DNA from: Pleodorina starrii | Lineage: Eukaryota > Chlorophyta > Chlorophyceae > Chlamydomonadales > Volvocaceae | DNA length: 64,000 bases | Assembly (NCBI GenBank): GCA_030267565.1 | Contig: BRXU01000001.1 | Location: 7,322,001-7,386,000, forward strand | Direction of reading: 5' to 3' | In this document: piece by piece, positions 34,641 through 46,416 of the stretch | Position numbering within the stretch: the first letter of the stretch is position 1 | How the letters are laid out: each line of letters opens with the position of its first letter | The notes under the pieces: generated by a model | What the model saw: only the letters and a program-made list of their open reading frames with translations | What the model was told of the DNA's origin: nothing | Database searches by the model: none | Program-made: the position numbers and the translations under genes

Positions 34641-37600
34641 TCAGTACGGCGCGGAGCGCTCGTACCCACCGTTCCGGCTGGTCGGGTAGCCGCGGTCCGG
34701 GCCACCCCGCCCGGAGCCATCGTACCCGTCGGCGGGGTAGCGCTCGTTCCCTCCGGCACGGCCCGAGGGCGCCGGCGGGCCTCCCGGCGCGGCACCCCTG
34801 CCCGACCCACCGTAGCCTCCGGCCGGCGGCCCGCCCGACTTGTAGCCGCCTCCGCCTCCGCCGCCAGCAGGCTCGTAACCCCGATCATACCCGCGCTCGT
34901 AACCTCTATCATAGCCGCCACCGCCGCCACCACCCCCGGCTCCGCGGTCGTAGCCGCCACTGCCGCCGCCCTCGTATCGCCGGCCGTCGTAAGCTGGATC
35001 GCGACCGCTGCCGGCACCGCCGCCGCCTCGGCTGCTAGCGTATGAACCGTCGCGTGGCCCATACCCGGCATCGCGCTCGCGCCCGCCGTAAGGCTCCTTC
35101 GACGGCGGCGGCCCATAAGTCGGCTCGCGCCGGCCACCGTCGTAAACGCCATCATCGTACCGCCCGCCCCTGGCGCCCCCATCCGCATCGTACCCGCCTG
35201 TGGTGGCCGGGGACACATGATCATTCCGCCAGTTTGTGAGGGGGTTTGCATGACAGCCGGGACGCCTTCATCGCATTCTCCGCCCATTCCCTTTTCCCAT
35301 TCCCCACAGGCTTGCGATGTGCTCTTCATGCTCGGGACATCGACACAAGCTGTGCTGTGAATTGCCAGTCACGTTGCCAGTCACTCCTTGCCCGACCCCA
35401 CGGGGCTCCCTTTCCTGAACCCGCCCCAGTGCGACACTGCCGTTCCGCACAGCTAGCCCCCACCCACGACACCCACCTGATCTCCCGCCGCTCGGATAGT
35501 CACCCCGCCCGCCGCCGTACTTGTCGGGATAGTGATCATCGTACCCGCCTCCACCGCGTGCTGCGCCATCCCGTCCGCCGCTGTATCCACCCGCTGGTGG
35601 GTACCCGCCGCCTCCGCCCCGGGAGCTGTACCCACTGCTGGGCCCGTAACCATTGCTGTCCCGACCGCCGTCTCGTGGGCCGTAGCTGCCGCCGGGGGGC
35701 TCCCGGCCGTACCCGCCCGCATCCCGGCCACCGTCGCGCGGACCGTAGCCATCCCGGCCGCCGTCGTAGCGACCGCCGCCATTCGCTCCATCGTAGCCAC
35801 CTAAGCAGTGGCGTTTGCGTAACGCAAGCGAAAGGGCAACCTTCTGCTTGTGTGCTTGGCGTGTCGTTAAGAGTTTTGACGAGGGCGCTGTTAGGGTCGG
35901 CATAGTTGGCGACGCCTGGGCGCGGAATGACTGACTGACTGACCGATTCATGGACTCGAACGAAGCTTATGATGAGAGGAGTCTCCACACGGCCCCTTGC
36001 ACAGCGCCGGGCCCTCCCATTTACACGTCCCCGCACCTGCGCGCGGAGCACCACCCTCGCCACGGCCGTTGCCGTACTTGTCCGAGTAGCGATCGCCGTA
36101 CCCTCCACCGCCGCCGCCCCCACTGCGGCCGCCTTCGATGGGCGCCGGGTAGTAGCGGTCATCGTACCCTCCGCCACCTCCGCCTCGGCCACGCTCGCTG
36201 CGGCCGTAGCCCGGATCATCGTAACGATCGCCGGCGCCCCGGTCAGATCGGTGGTACGAGCCCCCGCCGCCGCCATAACCCGGGTCGCCGCCCCGATCTT
36301 CCTCCTGCGGTAAGCGTTTCGGTGCACGTGATGTTGATGTGGCGTGCGGCTGCGCTCGCAATGTGAATGAGCATGGAGCACGCCCGAGCGCATCGGCCCA
36401 CAGGACTGCTGCCTCTTAGCCCTCGCAAAGCGCCCCGGTCTATGGCACGGCTCACTGCGGCCCCCGCAGGGATAAGCACCACGGCCCCCCATTCGATGTC
36501 CTTTCTCCTTTCTGAAGAGCCGTTACTCACCAGCGGCACGCACCGAAGAGTGCCGCCCTCCAGCCTCATACCGTCCAGCCGGTCGAGGGCCTTCCGGCGC
36601 TCATCCACCGTCGCCCACTCACCCACACTGCAAGGCCAAAAAGGGAAGGGGCGGCGCGGCGTGGCGCAGGGCATGGCCCGGCAGGGCGAGAAGGGATGTG
36701 GCGATGGTTGATACGAGGACCAAGGGATAGCGTCTCCTGAGCTCTTGTAGTGTCGCGCACGCAACAGCAAGCGCGCACGACTCGTGGGGCCCAGACGCGG
36801 GCACCGCCCCCGCTGCGTGGGAAAGAAATAGGTGCTTGCCATTTGCTTTCCATGTGGGATGGCTGCTCCGCTCTGCTAGACTCCCATCTGCCTGCCAGAT
36901 CACTACCCAGCCTACCTAGGGCGTCTGACTGGGGTCCCAGTGCCCCGTCAAGGAATATGGATAGTAAGCGCCCCATCACGTGATATGGATAACGAGAGGC
37001 GGGCACGCCTCCATCCTCCTGTCCATGTCTTTGTACAGCTTAAGAGTCGTGCTGTACCGTCCCAAGCGGTCCAGAGCCACCGCCACGGCGACGGTAAGAC
37101 GCTGGCTGGTTCTCCCATAGGAAAGGGAACAGCAGAGTGAACTGCTCCCACAGAGTGAGCTGCTCCCACCGAAATGCGCCATCAATCAAATAGACAGACA
37201 GGCGTCAGAAGCTGCCCCACTGACCACATTGACGGACTGCGCTACTCCTGGCAACCATCAACACCCAGGTGCAGGCCCGTGGGGCTTTGACTATGCGCTT
37301 GGATCTGGGTTTTTGTGCGAAACGCTCAAAAATCGTAGAAGTTCAAAAAGCGTAGAAGCGCGCGTGAGGCACCGGAGGTGGCAGGCTGGGGAGGCGGTGG
37401 TGGCGATCCCGTGTGGCGGTTCCCGGGCCCAACGACCCGGCAATGAACGAGTGACTTGCGCATCTGCTGTTGATATCAACCAATACATCGAGTACCCAGA
37501 CTGCGTAGTCTCAGCCATTGCACCAGCGCAGCGAAATCAATTTTTGAAGAAGAGTGTGTGCAGAATCCCGACTGCCAAGCGAGGAATGAGAGTCTGAGAT

Positions 37601-38538
37601 AGCCCCATCACAATACCCGCATCCAGGGCGCTCCACGTTAGCATATGTGGGCGGGCCGGCCGTGTTGTTGCGGAGGAAATCCTTGAGCTCCCTGCGCAGG
37701 TGGGAAACGGGAGCGGGGTTGGCTGGGGCGAAAAGCCGGCCGCACCGACAGCAGAAGGCAAGGAGGCGCGACCGCGAGGGGAGCAACCGTCCATATGAAA
37801 CGCACCACAACGTACCTCCAGGTGTAGTGATCTGGCAGGCCCGTGATGGTGACACGGAAGCCCTTGCTCTTTGGGCCAGGCGGCTTGTCATATTGCGGCC
37901 TGTCGCCATTGAAGGGTCGCGGTGGTGGCATGTTCCGACCACCGTCTGGCTCCCGGTCGCGCTTCAGGCCACGGTCATAATGGGCTTTCTCTTCTGGGTT
38001 TAGGGCCCTGTTGACCTTAACTTCTCTGCCCCTGACGCTTGCACCGTTCATCTGCGGAGCGGCAACCGTCCGCAACCTCTTGAACGTTCCGCTGACCACG
38101 GTAAAAGCTGAGGGCAGGTCGCCAAGCCCTCACCCGCTTGAGCGCGTACTCATAGGAGTCCTCGTCCGCAAACGTGACAAAGGCATAGCCCTTTGACCGC
38201 TGCGTCTCATGATCCACCACCAGTTGCACGTTGAGCACCTTGCCCGCACGCGAGAACACTTCGGCAATGTCGTCCTTGGTTGCTGTATAGTCCAGGCCAC
38301 CAACGTAGATCTTGTTGTGATGCCCAGTGTCGCCACGCGAGTAATCCCGCGGCGGAAAATCCTTGGCATAGTCCTTGGAAGGGAGATACTCCCTGGACGG
38401 CGAATCCCTATCCCTATCCCTGTCCCGATCCCTGTCCCTGTCTCTCTCCCTATCCCTATCGCGGTCCCGGTCCCGTTCGTCCTTGTAGTCAGCTTTGGGA
38501 GCCGGCTCCCGCTCCCTCGGCTCGGCCCTATCCGACAT
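34641..38538 (-). CDS. Two-RRM SR/RGG-type RNA-binding protein (putative splicing factor)
   Basis: Seven phase-consistent exons: 38538-38134, 38051-37816, 37691-37617, 36627-36531, 36304-36055, 35800-35477 and 35197-34641, about 647 residues. Residues 20-46 are an Arg-Asp repeat. RRM1 (about 75-155) has RNP2 IYVGGL and RNP1 KGYAFVTF and closes with MNGASVRGREVKVNRA. RRM2 (about 198-270) carries TWRELKD, matching the SWQDLKD signature of the SRSF1-type pseudo-RRM, and ends LDGMRLEGGTLRCVPL. The last 375 or so residues are GYDDRY, GGRD and RGG repeats, suited to RNA binding and condensation. It probably acts in nuclear pre-mRNA processing (inference). There is no classical RS tail; charge comes from the N-terminal RD block. 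It is divergent from the topoisomerase VI gene, 343 bp away. Confidence 0.92.
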
Positions 38539-38881
38539 AGCGGTACTGATAAAAAGTTATATAATGTGGATGCGTTTTACCATTGCTTGACTTGCAGATT
38601 GCAAGTAGGGCTTGCGTGGACTGTCGTATACCTCCGAAACCGTAATTTACGTTGCACTGTAATTTTGGAACACTTCCCGTGTGGCTGGTCATCAGTATGT
38701 GTTGCAAAAACCACGCAAAACTAGGCGACAACACGCAGAAATAGGTACAGCGCCGAAAGGAAAGCGCGCGGAAAACGGCAAACGGTGACGCGCGGTGCCT
38801 GCCATTTAGCGCATTCATAGACCCCCATACGCCAAAATTTGAACACATATATCGAATTGACAGCTTAATACACCTTTTAGA
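38539..38881. promoter_or_regulatory. Shared divergent promoter region of the RRM and TOP6A genes
   Basis: Only 343 bp separate the two opposing start codons, so both core promoters and both 5' UTRs must fit here. GC is markedly lower than in the exons, with AT-rich patches near both starts (ATAAAAAGTTATATAATG at about 38550). No specific factor site can be assigned. Confidence 0.5.
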
Positions 38882-41800
38882 ATGTCGAAACGGGGAGGAG
38901 GGACGGAGCAGGCCCTCGCTCTTGCTAAAGGCAAGAAAATCCGCGCGGCTGAGGTACGCATCAAGACAATCCAACTTTTGCTTACTTTGATTGCGCGCAT
39001 TCAGAGCGTGTGTGCTGACTGGTTATAACTTGGCGAGAAAGACCCAAGGGCCGTGCCCCCCCCCCCACCTTGAATCAGCACATAATGACGCGCGCACGCG
39101 CACCATGCAGGACGTGCTTAAGCAGGTCAAGGCTCTGGCTGCGGAGCTGAAGTCCAACAACGAAGCTGAAAAGTAGGTGTTGTGCTGAAAAGCCGCCGCC
39201 GTGCCCCTTTCCCCGCGAGAGTGCAGGGAGTGCAGTGACTGTCCTCCCTCGCGTGACACAAACACATCCGCCCCCGCTTTCACCAGGACCCTGACCGAGC
39301 TCAACCTGCCGTACAACTGCCGTGAGGTACGGCGCTTCGCCGTGTCGCCCTGTGGTTGGGTCGTGCACGTCATGGCGTGGAGCTGCTTAGCCGCGACCTG
39401 CTGCAGCAGCAGTAGCAGCAGCAGCGGCAGCAACAGGTGTAGCGGCACCGCCCCGCACCCCGTGTAACATTTATTAAGTCGCATAGCATTCACATCGGCG
39501 TCGTTTCTTGTCGCTTCTGTTGTCTACGTCCCGTGCCGGTTTCGCGGCTGGTCCTCTCTTTTACTTTTTACTTTTCACTTACTACGGGACAGGCGAGCGG
39601 ACGGCATTTCAAACGTGCAAAAAAACAAAAGTTGACGGGTACGGTTATTCTGTTGTCGGTTGACCGTTGCCAGGTGGTTGACAAGGACACGGACGAGGTT
39701 CTGTCCGAGATCGAGGCGGCGATCTACGGGGTGGCTGCGAGCATCATGGACGGGGAGGGATTCAGCTTCGATATCCCCTCCAGGGCGAAAGGGAACCAGG
39801 TGGGGGCGGGGGTGGGGGCGGGGGTGGGGCGGGGGTGGGGGCGGGGGCAGGGTGGGGCATCGGATACCAACCACCCACTCCGCCGACTCCGCCTCCTCAC
39901 CCACCTCCCACCCACTCCACCCCACTCCACTCCACCCCACTCCACTCCACCTCATTCCACTCCACCTCATTCCACTCCACCTCATTCCACTCCACCTCAT
40001 TCCACTCCACCTCATTCCACTCCACCTCATTCCACTCCACCTCATTCCACTCCACCTCATTCCACTCCACCTCATTCCACTCCACCTCATTCCACTCCAC
40101 CTCATTCCACTCCACCTCATTCCACTCCACCTCATTCCACCAGATGTACGTCCCGGAGCTGGACCGCATCGTGCTGCGAGACACGGTGTCCAAACGACCC
40201 TTCGCCAACACCGCCACCTGCAGGCGAGAAGGGGGACAGGGGGAGGGGGAGGGCAAGGACCCGGATCCGGACTCGGATCCAAATCCGGATCGGGGCGGAA
40301 ACCTCCACACACCCCCCGGGGAAGGGACGGGGAGAGGATACACAAACCACCCCTCCCTTCGCTAACACCGTCGTTACTGACAGCATCGTTACTGGCACGA
40401 CCATCACCACCTTCGTTTTCCTCCCCTCCCCTCCCCTCTCATTCCGGCACACACACACACACACACACACGCTCTCCCTCCCTCCCTCCCCCCCTCCCTC
40501 CCTCCCTCCCTGGACCCCCCCTCAGGAAGGCGGCCATCACGTCCCGCATCCTAGGGCTGGTGCACGAGCTGGTGGGGAAGCGCATCCACGTCACCAAGCG
40601 TGACCTCTTTTACACGGATGTGAAGCTGTTCGAGGTGGGGTGGGAGGTGGGGTGGGGTGGGGTGGCGGGAGGTGGTTTCCGTGTGGGAGGGAGACGGGGA
40701 GGGGAGCGACAGAGGGGCGAACCGGCCCTTACAGGGTCCTCCCCCCCTCCCCTCTTCCTCTCTCCCCCTCCCAGGTGTCCCCTCAACACACACCCTTGCT
40801 CTCCACCCCCACCCTCTCTCCCACCCTCCCGGGAGCGCAGGACCAGGGCCAATCCGATGCGGTTCTTGACGACCTGGCTTGCATGCTGGGCTGCACCCGA
40901 TCCAGTCTGAACGGTAAGGGGAGGAGGGGTGTGTGTGGGGTGTTGGGGTGTGTGTGCGTGTGGGAGGGGGAGCGGAGGGGAGCGGAGGGGATGCGCGGTA
41001 TGCTGCAGTGGATGGCGTCCAAGCTTGCGGGGCCCTCGATGCCTCCCCCCGTCCCCCCTTCCCTCCCTCCCCCGAACATTGCCCCCGAAACAGCGAACCT
41101 CCCTCCCCCGGATAACCCCCTACCCTACCCTACCCTACCCTACCCTACCCTGCCCTCCGTGCCCTCCGTGCCCTAAATACCCTTAGTAGTACCAATGGGA
41201 AGCTCCCATTGCACCCCAAAACAACCCTTCCGGACTTATTCTCGCCACACCCCCTCCCTCCCTCTCTCCCTCCTTCCCTCCCTCCCGCCGTCTCCTTCTC
41301 CGCTGCGAACTTCTCTTTATCCCTCCCTCCTCCCTCCCTCCCTCCCTCCCCCCCTGGTGGTGGTGGCAGTGGTGGCCTCCGAGAAGGGGGTGGTGGTGGG
41401 GCGGCTGAGCTTCCGGGAGGATGGCGACTTCATCGACTGCCAGCGGATGGGGGTGGGGGGCAAGGCCATCCCGCCAAACATCGATAAGGTCGGGATCGGG
41501 GGGTTGCGGGATTACGGGATTGGGGGATCTGGCAGGGTTCCGGAGCGCCGGGGGTTGAGAGGGGTTGGGTTTCGGAGCGTCGGGCTGCCGCCCGTGTCGC
41601 TCTCGGTAGGCGGGCTGGCGGGCTGCGAAGGCCCCTCTTAGCGACAGAGCGGGTGAGAGGTCGAGAGGTCGGGCGGACAGAGAGGGGTCCCGGTCCCCGC
41701 TGGGCGGTCGGGCCGGGGCTCCCTCCTAGCGTGACAGCGCTTCGCTCCCCCCTTCGCAAAACCCTAAAGTTAAACCCGCCCGCAAAACCCCCGCCCGGCG

Positions 41801-42169
41801 ACCCCCCCCTCCCCGCCCCGCCGCGGCCAGGTATCGGACATTTCCTCCGACGCGGCCTTCATTCTGTTGGTGGAGAAGGACGCTGCGTTCATGCGCCTGG
41901 CTGAGGACCGCTTCTACAACACCTACCCCTGCATCATCCTCACCGCCAAGGGACAGCCGGATGTGGCGACCAGGTACCTCCTTGGGACCTCGGGGGCTCC
42001 AGGGGGGGAGGGAGGGAGGGGGAGCGGGTGCAGCAGGCCGGGGAGTAAGAAGAAAGAATGTACCGGTAGCAAAGAGGGAGGCCAGGGGGGGCCTGGAGGA
42101 GATTGACGAATCGGGGGCCACTCGGATAGAGGATCGCCGGCGTTGGTGCGCAGTCCATGCACCGCACCC

Positions 42170-42213
<44 letters not shown>

Positions 42214-42633
42214 GGGCTAGCTTAGCTGGCACATGGACAATCAGAGCAGTGGTGGAGGAATGAGTCTGCATAGGGCCTGGACCAGACTGCATAGCAGGTG
42301 GTGGTTGGATAACTAAGATCGGGCGGCGGCAGGCTTCCGAAGGATATAGGAGGTGGCAATGGCACCGGTGTGAGTGCCCTGGTAGATTACGCAGCTGTAG
42401 AGCATGCGTTCGGTGGACCGAGGACAGTAGGCGCCTGGGGCTAGCTTAGCTGGCACATGGACATTCAGGTGGACGCTGTCCTGTGACGATTACGGCGCAG
42501 CGGTTAGCACTTCCCGGTGCAGTGTGCAGACAAGGTGGTACGCCCCTCCTCAGCAGAGGAGTGCTTCGGCGGTCTCCCGTATGTGGGCGGGTTAGCGCCC
42601 CCGGCCAGTGTCGGCCCGGCAGATATGTAACAG

Positions 42634-42710
<77 letters not shown>

Positions 42711-43968
42711 TATGCATCCCGCCCACCTCCACCTCCATCCCCACCCCCAACCCCACCCCCACCTCGATCTGCCCCTCCACCTCCACCTCGCGCCCTCCCC
42801 TCAGGCTGTTTTTGAAGCGCCTGAAGAGCAGCTTGAAGATCCCGGTGCTGGCGCTGGTGGATTCGGATCCGTACGGCCTCAAGATCCTGTCCGTGTACAT
42901 GAAGGTACGGCACATGTACGATGGGAGATGTGAGATGGTGCAGTACGGCGACGCGGCACCTCCCCGGTCATCGACCCGGGCCAAGGCCAGGCCAGGCATC
43001 ATCCCATCCGGCCAGGCAGGCAGGCAGGCAGCCACGTAGCTGTCCCCGTGGGTCCGTGTGTGTGAATCGGAGGACCCATTCACGCGGTGTGCATTTGGGC
43101 TTCTGTGAGCTCATGCGAGCTCGAGTCACCCACATCTCTCCTCTCCCCCACCGCCGCCGCCGCCCTTCCGCCCCAACCCTCCCCCCCCTCCCTCCTCCCC
43201 CCCTCCTGCCGTACATACACATGTCCGTACATACACCTGCAGGGCAGCATGAACATGTCGTACGACTCGTCCAATCTCACGACGCCCGACATCAAGTGGC
43301 TGGGGGTGCGGCCCTCGGATCTGGACCGCTTCAACATCCCGCAGCAGTGCCGCCTGCCCATGAGCGAGGAGGACATCAAGACGGGGCGGAGGCTGGTGAG
43401 GGGGCGGGATGGGGTGGGGCGGTGGGGTCCTGCTGGGGCGAACACGGACAGGTCGACACAACCGCCACACACAGACACCCCATCACCACCACCACCAGCC
43501 ATCATCAAAACCACCACCACCACGGCCTTCATGAATGCGCGCGGTTTAAGAAGGATGCAATCACCAGCCACAATCGATGACGAACACGATGCTCAGCAAC
43601 AAACCTTACCGCATTTTCTTATTGCAACCCACATGGTCGGAACCCATTCCATCGGACCCCATGCCTTCACTCCGAATCTCGTACATCCGCCCACCTTTCC
43701 CTCGCCCGGCTGGCTTGGCGATCCGCTGCCTTCGGATACCGAACGGCACACGGGGGCCTTATATCATGTACGGCAACAATCGGTTTTGTACGGCACTGTA
43801 CAGCTCGAGGAGGATTTCATCCGCGCCAACCCCGAGTGGGTCAAGGAGTTGGAGCTGATGCTGGCGACCAAGGTCAAGGCTGAGATCCAGGCGTTGTCGT
43901 CCTTTGGCTTCCAGTACCTAACACAGGTCTACCTGCCGCTCAAGCTACAGGAGGGCGACTGGATCTGA
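38882..43968 (+). CDS. TOP6A: DNA topoisomerase VI subunit A (plant SPO11-3 type)
   Basis: Complete 12-exon gene, 413 residues, close to the plant protein length of about 427. Exons: 38882-38953, 39111-39172, 39287-39326, 39674-39799, 40144-40223, 40526-40634, 40841-40913, 41370-41488, 41831-41973, 42805-42904, 43243-43395 and 43804-43968; all phases agree. The winged-helix 5Y-CAP domain has [12 protein letters not shown] with the predicted catalytic Tyr156. The Toprim domain has LLVEKDAAF (metal-binding Glu) and [13 protein letters not shown] (DxD). The C-terminal LSSFGFQYL and [11 protein letters not shown] are typical of the SPO11-3/RHL2 branch rather than meiotic SPO11-1/2. With a GHKL-ATPase B subunit it forms an A2B2 type II topoisomerase; in land plants it is needed for endoreduplication. 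Intron 5 (40224-40525) begins GC, not GT. Confidence 0.97.
39919..40140. repeat. 15-bp minisatellite (CATTCCACTCCACCT)n
   Basis: About 13 nearly identical 15-bp units, preceded by degenerate CCCCACTCCACTC units, ending directly at the CAG acceptor of TOP6A intron 4. It supplies the polypyrimidine-like tract. Confidence 0.93.
40449..40470. repeat. (CA)n microsatellite
   Basis: Short CA repeat in TOP6A intron 5, followed by CCCT repeats. Confidence 0.85.
42172..42211. repeat. (CA)n microsatellite
   Basis: About 20 CA units in TOP6A intron 9, directly followed by the first copy of a 27-bp direct repeat (42213-42239; second copy 42437-42463). Confidence 0.92.
42634..42706. repeat. (CA)n microsatellite
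   Basis: About 36 CA units in TOP6A intron 9, at the end of a tRNA-like segment that may be a short interspersed element. Confidence 0.93.
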
Positions 43969-46416
43969 TCTGGAATTCTGGATCCGATCCGGATTGCAAA
44001 ATTTGCAGTTGATGATCTTTAGGACAGATCCAACGCGACAGCGACCCGAATTGACCCGTGGGTCAGTTGTTGTGTCGGGCCAGGACCTTTTCGCCCGGGC
44101 TCTCGGGGAATGGGATCGGGTCACATTGCTGGTTGTTCATGTGCCTTTTTCATTGAGATGTTTGGATGCAGGATTTCGGCGGTAATTTAGGTGCTAGCTT
44201 CAGAGGCGGAGGTGTATGGGGTTTTGGGTTAGGGAGCTGGGCTCAAGGCAGCGTGCGGCTTGAAGCAGGGGCGAGGGCGGGAGGAGGGGTAACCTGTCGG
44301 GAGGAGTACTATGGGCGACTGGGAGGGTCTGGCCGAAGACTCTCGACCCGCCTGACCGCGTTTGGGTGGCAGCACAGCACAGCTCAGCACAGCCGGCAGA
44401 GAGCGCACCCCAGCGCCTCGGCAGTGGGGTTTTGCGTTCCATCGAAGATCGAACAGAGTCCCAACGTGGCTGGCGTGCCAATCGGGGGTCAAATGCGAAA
44501 TGTCCGTGTTCGTGTTCGTGGTCGGGGGTGTCGCCCGCTGGAGCTCGAGCCGAAGCTTAAAGGAACACGGAACGGTGGAACACGAAAGGAACGGTGCGAG
44601 GCGGCGGTTCGCCTGCGTGGTGCAGGCTGGTGTGTGCACTGTACAAAACGTGGAACATGATTGGGTGCCAACAGCCGAAGCGGCAGCTGGTGGTGGTACG
44701 CTTCTGGCCAGCACCCTGCTGGGAACAAAAATTCTCAACACCCTGAACCTGAAATCAAAACCTCTCTTGCGATCCCTCTCGAGCGCAGGCACTTGGGATC
44801 GTCTCTCCTACCCCACACAGCACCACCAGCACCAGCAGCACCAGTCTCCGTTCGGCTCGTTTGTCAGTCTTCGCTCACGTGGGGTGGGGTGGGGGTTGGG
44901 GTGACCTCCGCGCTGAGGCCACCCACAGCGGCGGGGGCGGGGGGGGGGCTTTGCAGTGCAGTGTCCAGTGCAGTTGGGCAGTGCAGGCGAGTGTGCAATG
45001 CTGCAGGCGCCCTTCCCTCCCCCCATGCAGTGCCACCCAAGTGCGATGTATGCGGTGCAAGTGACGCCGCACCCCGACAGGCGCCTCCCCCCCACATCAC
45101 CAAGTGCAGACACGCACACACACACACACACGCACACACACACACGGGAGGTGGCTGATCCCACAGAAACAACGCAAGGTCCGTGCGCCCGACGACGCAT
45201 CCTCCGCCAAATCCCCACATTCCTCGCCGCCAAACGCCCACAACCGCCCAACCGACTGTTCCCCTGTTCACCACCGCCCGCCCGCCCGCGCCCGCCCGCC
45301 GTGCCGCCAAGCACGCATCCTTATTGATGCCTCTCTCCCTCTCTCTCCCTCCCTCTCTCTCCCTCCCTCCCTCTCCCACCACCACCCACGCCAGCACCCA
45401 CACCACCACCACCACCACCACCACCACCTACGGCGCCACCTGTCATCATGTTGTGTGGGGTATGTGGTATGCAGAGAACACATTACGGTATAATGAAAAA
45501 TATGAAAATCCCGCAAAGGGAAAGGGCCGCCTGCATGCCGGGCCAGGCCGCGAGCCCAGCCCTCGCGGGAGCGTCGGCACCGACCCGTGGGTCTCTCTTG
45601 ACTGACTGACTAACTGACTTGAGGGAGGGAGGCTGAAGAGGGAGGGAGGCCTCCCGGCATTCCGACGATCCCAACCCTCCTCTCCGGCAGCGCCGCTTTC
45701 CCCAACCCCAGCATCCCGTCGCCACCACCACCACCACCACCACCAAAGAACCACCACCACCACCACCGCCATCACCATCACCAACAACAACAATGCCACA
45801 CCGGAAAAAACGCGAAAACGCAAGCGGTGAAAGCCCACGCGAACCTGGCCCCGGAAAACGCCAGCCAACCAACCAGCCAGCCAACCATTCGTCAAGGTAA
45901 GGTAGGGTAGGGATATGGCGTCGCGGAAGTCACAGTCCTGGTCCTTCCGAAGATGCGTGTCGGCAGTCGAGTGAGTGATCAGCAAGATTGTCGTGTCGCC
46001 AGGGAAAGGGCCCGGGGGGTGAGAGCGTCCCTCTGGGTAAATGCATCCCGAAGAGAAAAACGCGTGCAAGTGGAAGAGGAGGACGGCCCCTCTCCGCCGC
46101 AAGGGACGCCCCTCCGGGACCCCCCGATACAAAAACCCGCGCACACACACATACACATAACCACACGCGCAGGTCCCCATCGTCACAAGGTCGCCTGCAC
46201 GGGGCACTTCGGCCTCCCCCTTCCCCAATTTATTCCCAAGGCGTCAGCAGCAGAGGGGGCCCGTCCCCGCCCTCCGGTTTGCTTGCTGGATGCTGCACAC
46301 GTTTATTTCCCGGCGGTCGGGTCCAGGAGGGGATGGGAGGGGGGCGCAGAAAGGGCTGAGCGCTGCGGCCCAGCTCCTCCTCCCGAACCCCCGGACCTCC
46401 AGGCCGCTACAGGCCG
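43969..46416. other. Convergent intergenic region between TOP6A and COP1
   Basis: 2.4 kb between two converging stop codons, so it holds both 3' UTRs. It includes a CA repeat (45112-45146), CCCTCC and CCA-rich stretches (45320-45430, 45715-45790) and an AACCAACC run near 45850. No conserved exon or RNA gene recognised. Confidence 0.5.

Noticed and set aside
34157..35038. 293-codon plus-strand ORF rich in His/Arg
   Set aside because: Antisense of the Gly/Tyr/Arg-rich terminal exon of the RRM gene.
39919..40140. CRISPR-like appearance of regularly spaced repeats
   Set aside because: Units are contiguous with no unique spacers, and the genome is eukaryotic.
39533..40910. Plus- and minus-strand ORFs with TPPHS or VEWNE repeats
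   Set aside because: Products of the 15-bp minisatellite in TOP6A intron 4; real exons flank it in a different splice structure.
42504..42707. Small minus-strand ORF of alternating Cys-Val
   Set aside because: Reading of the CA/TG microsatellite.
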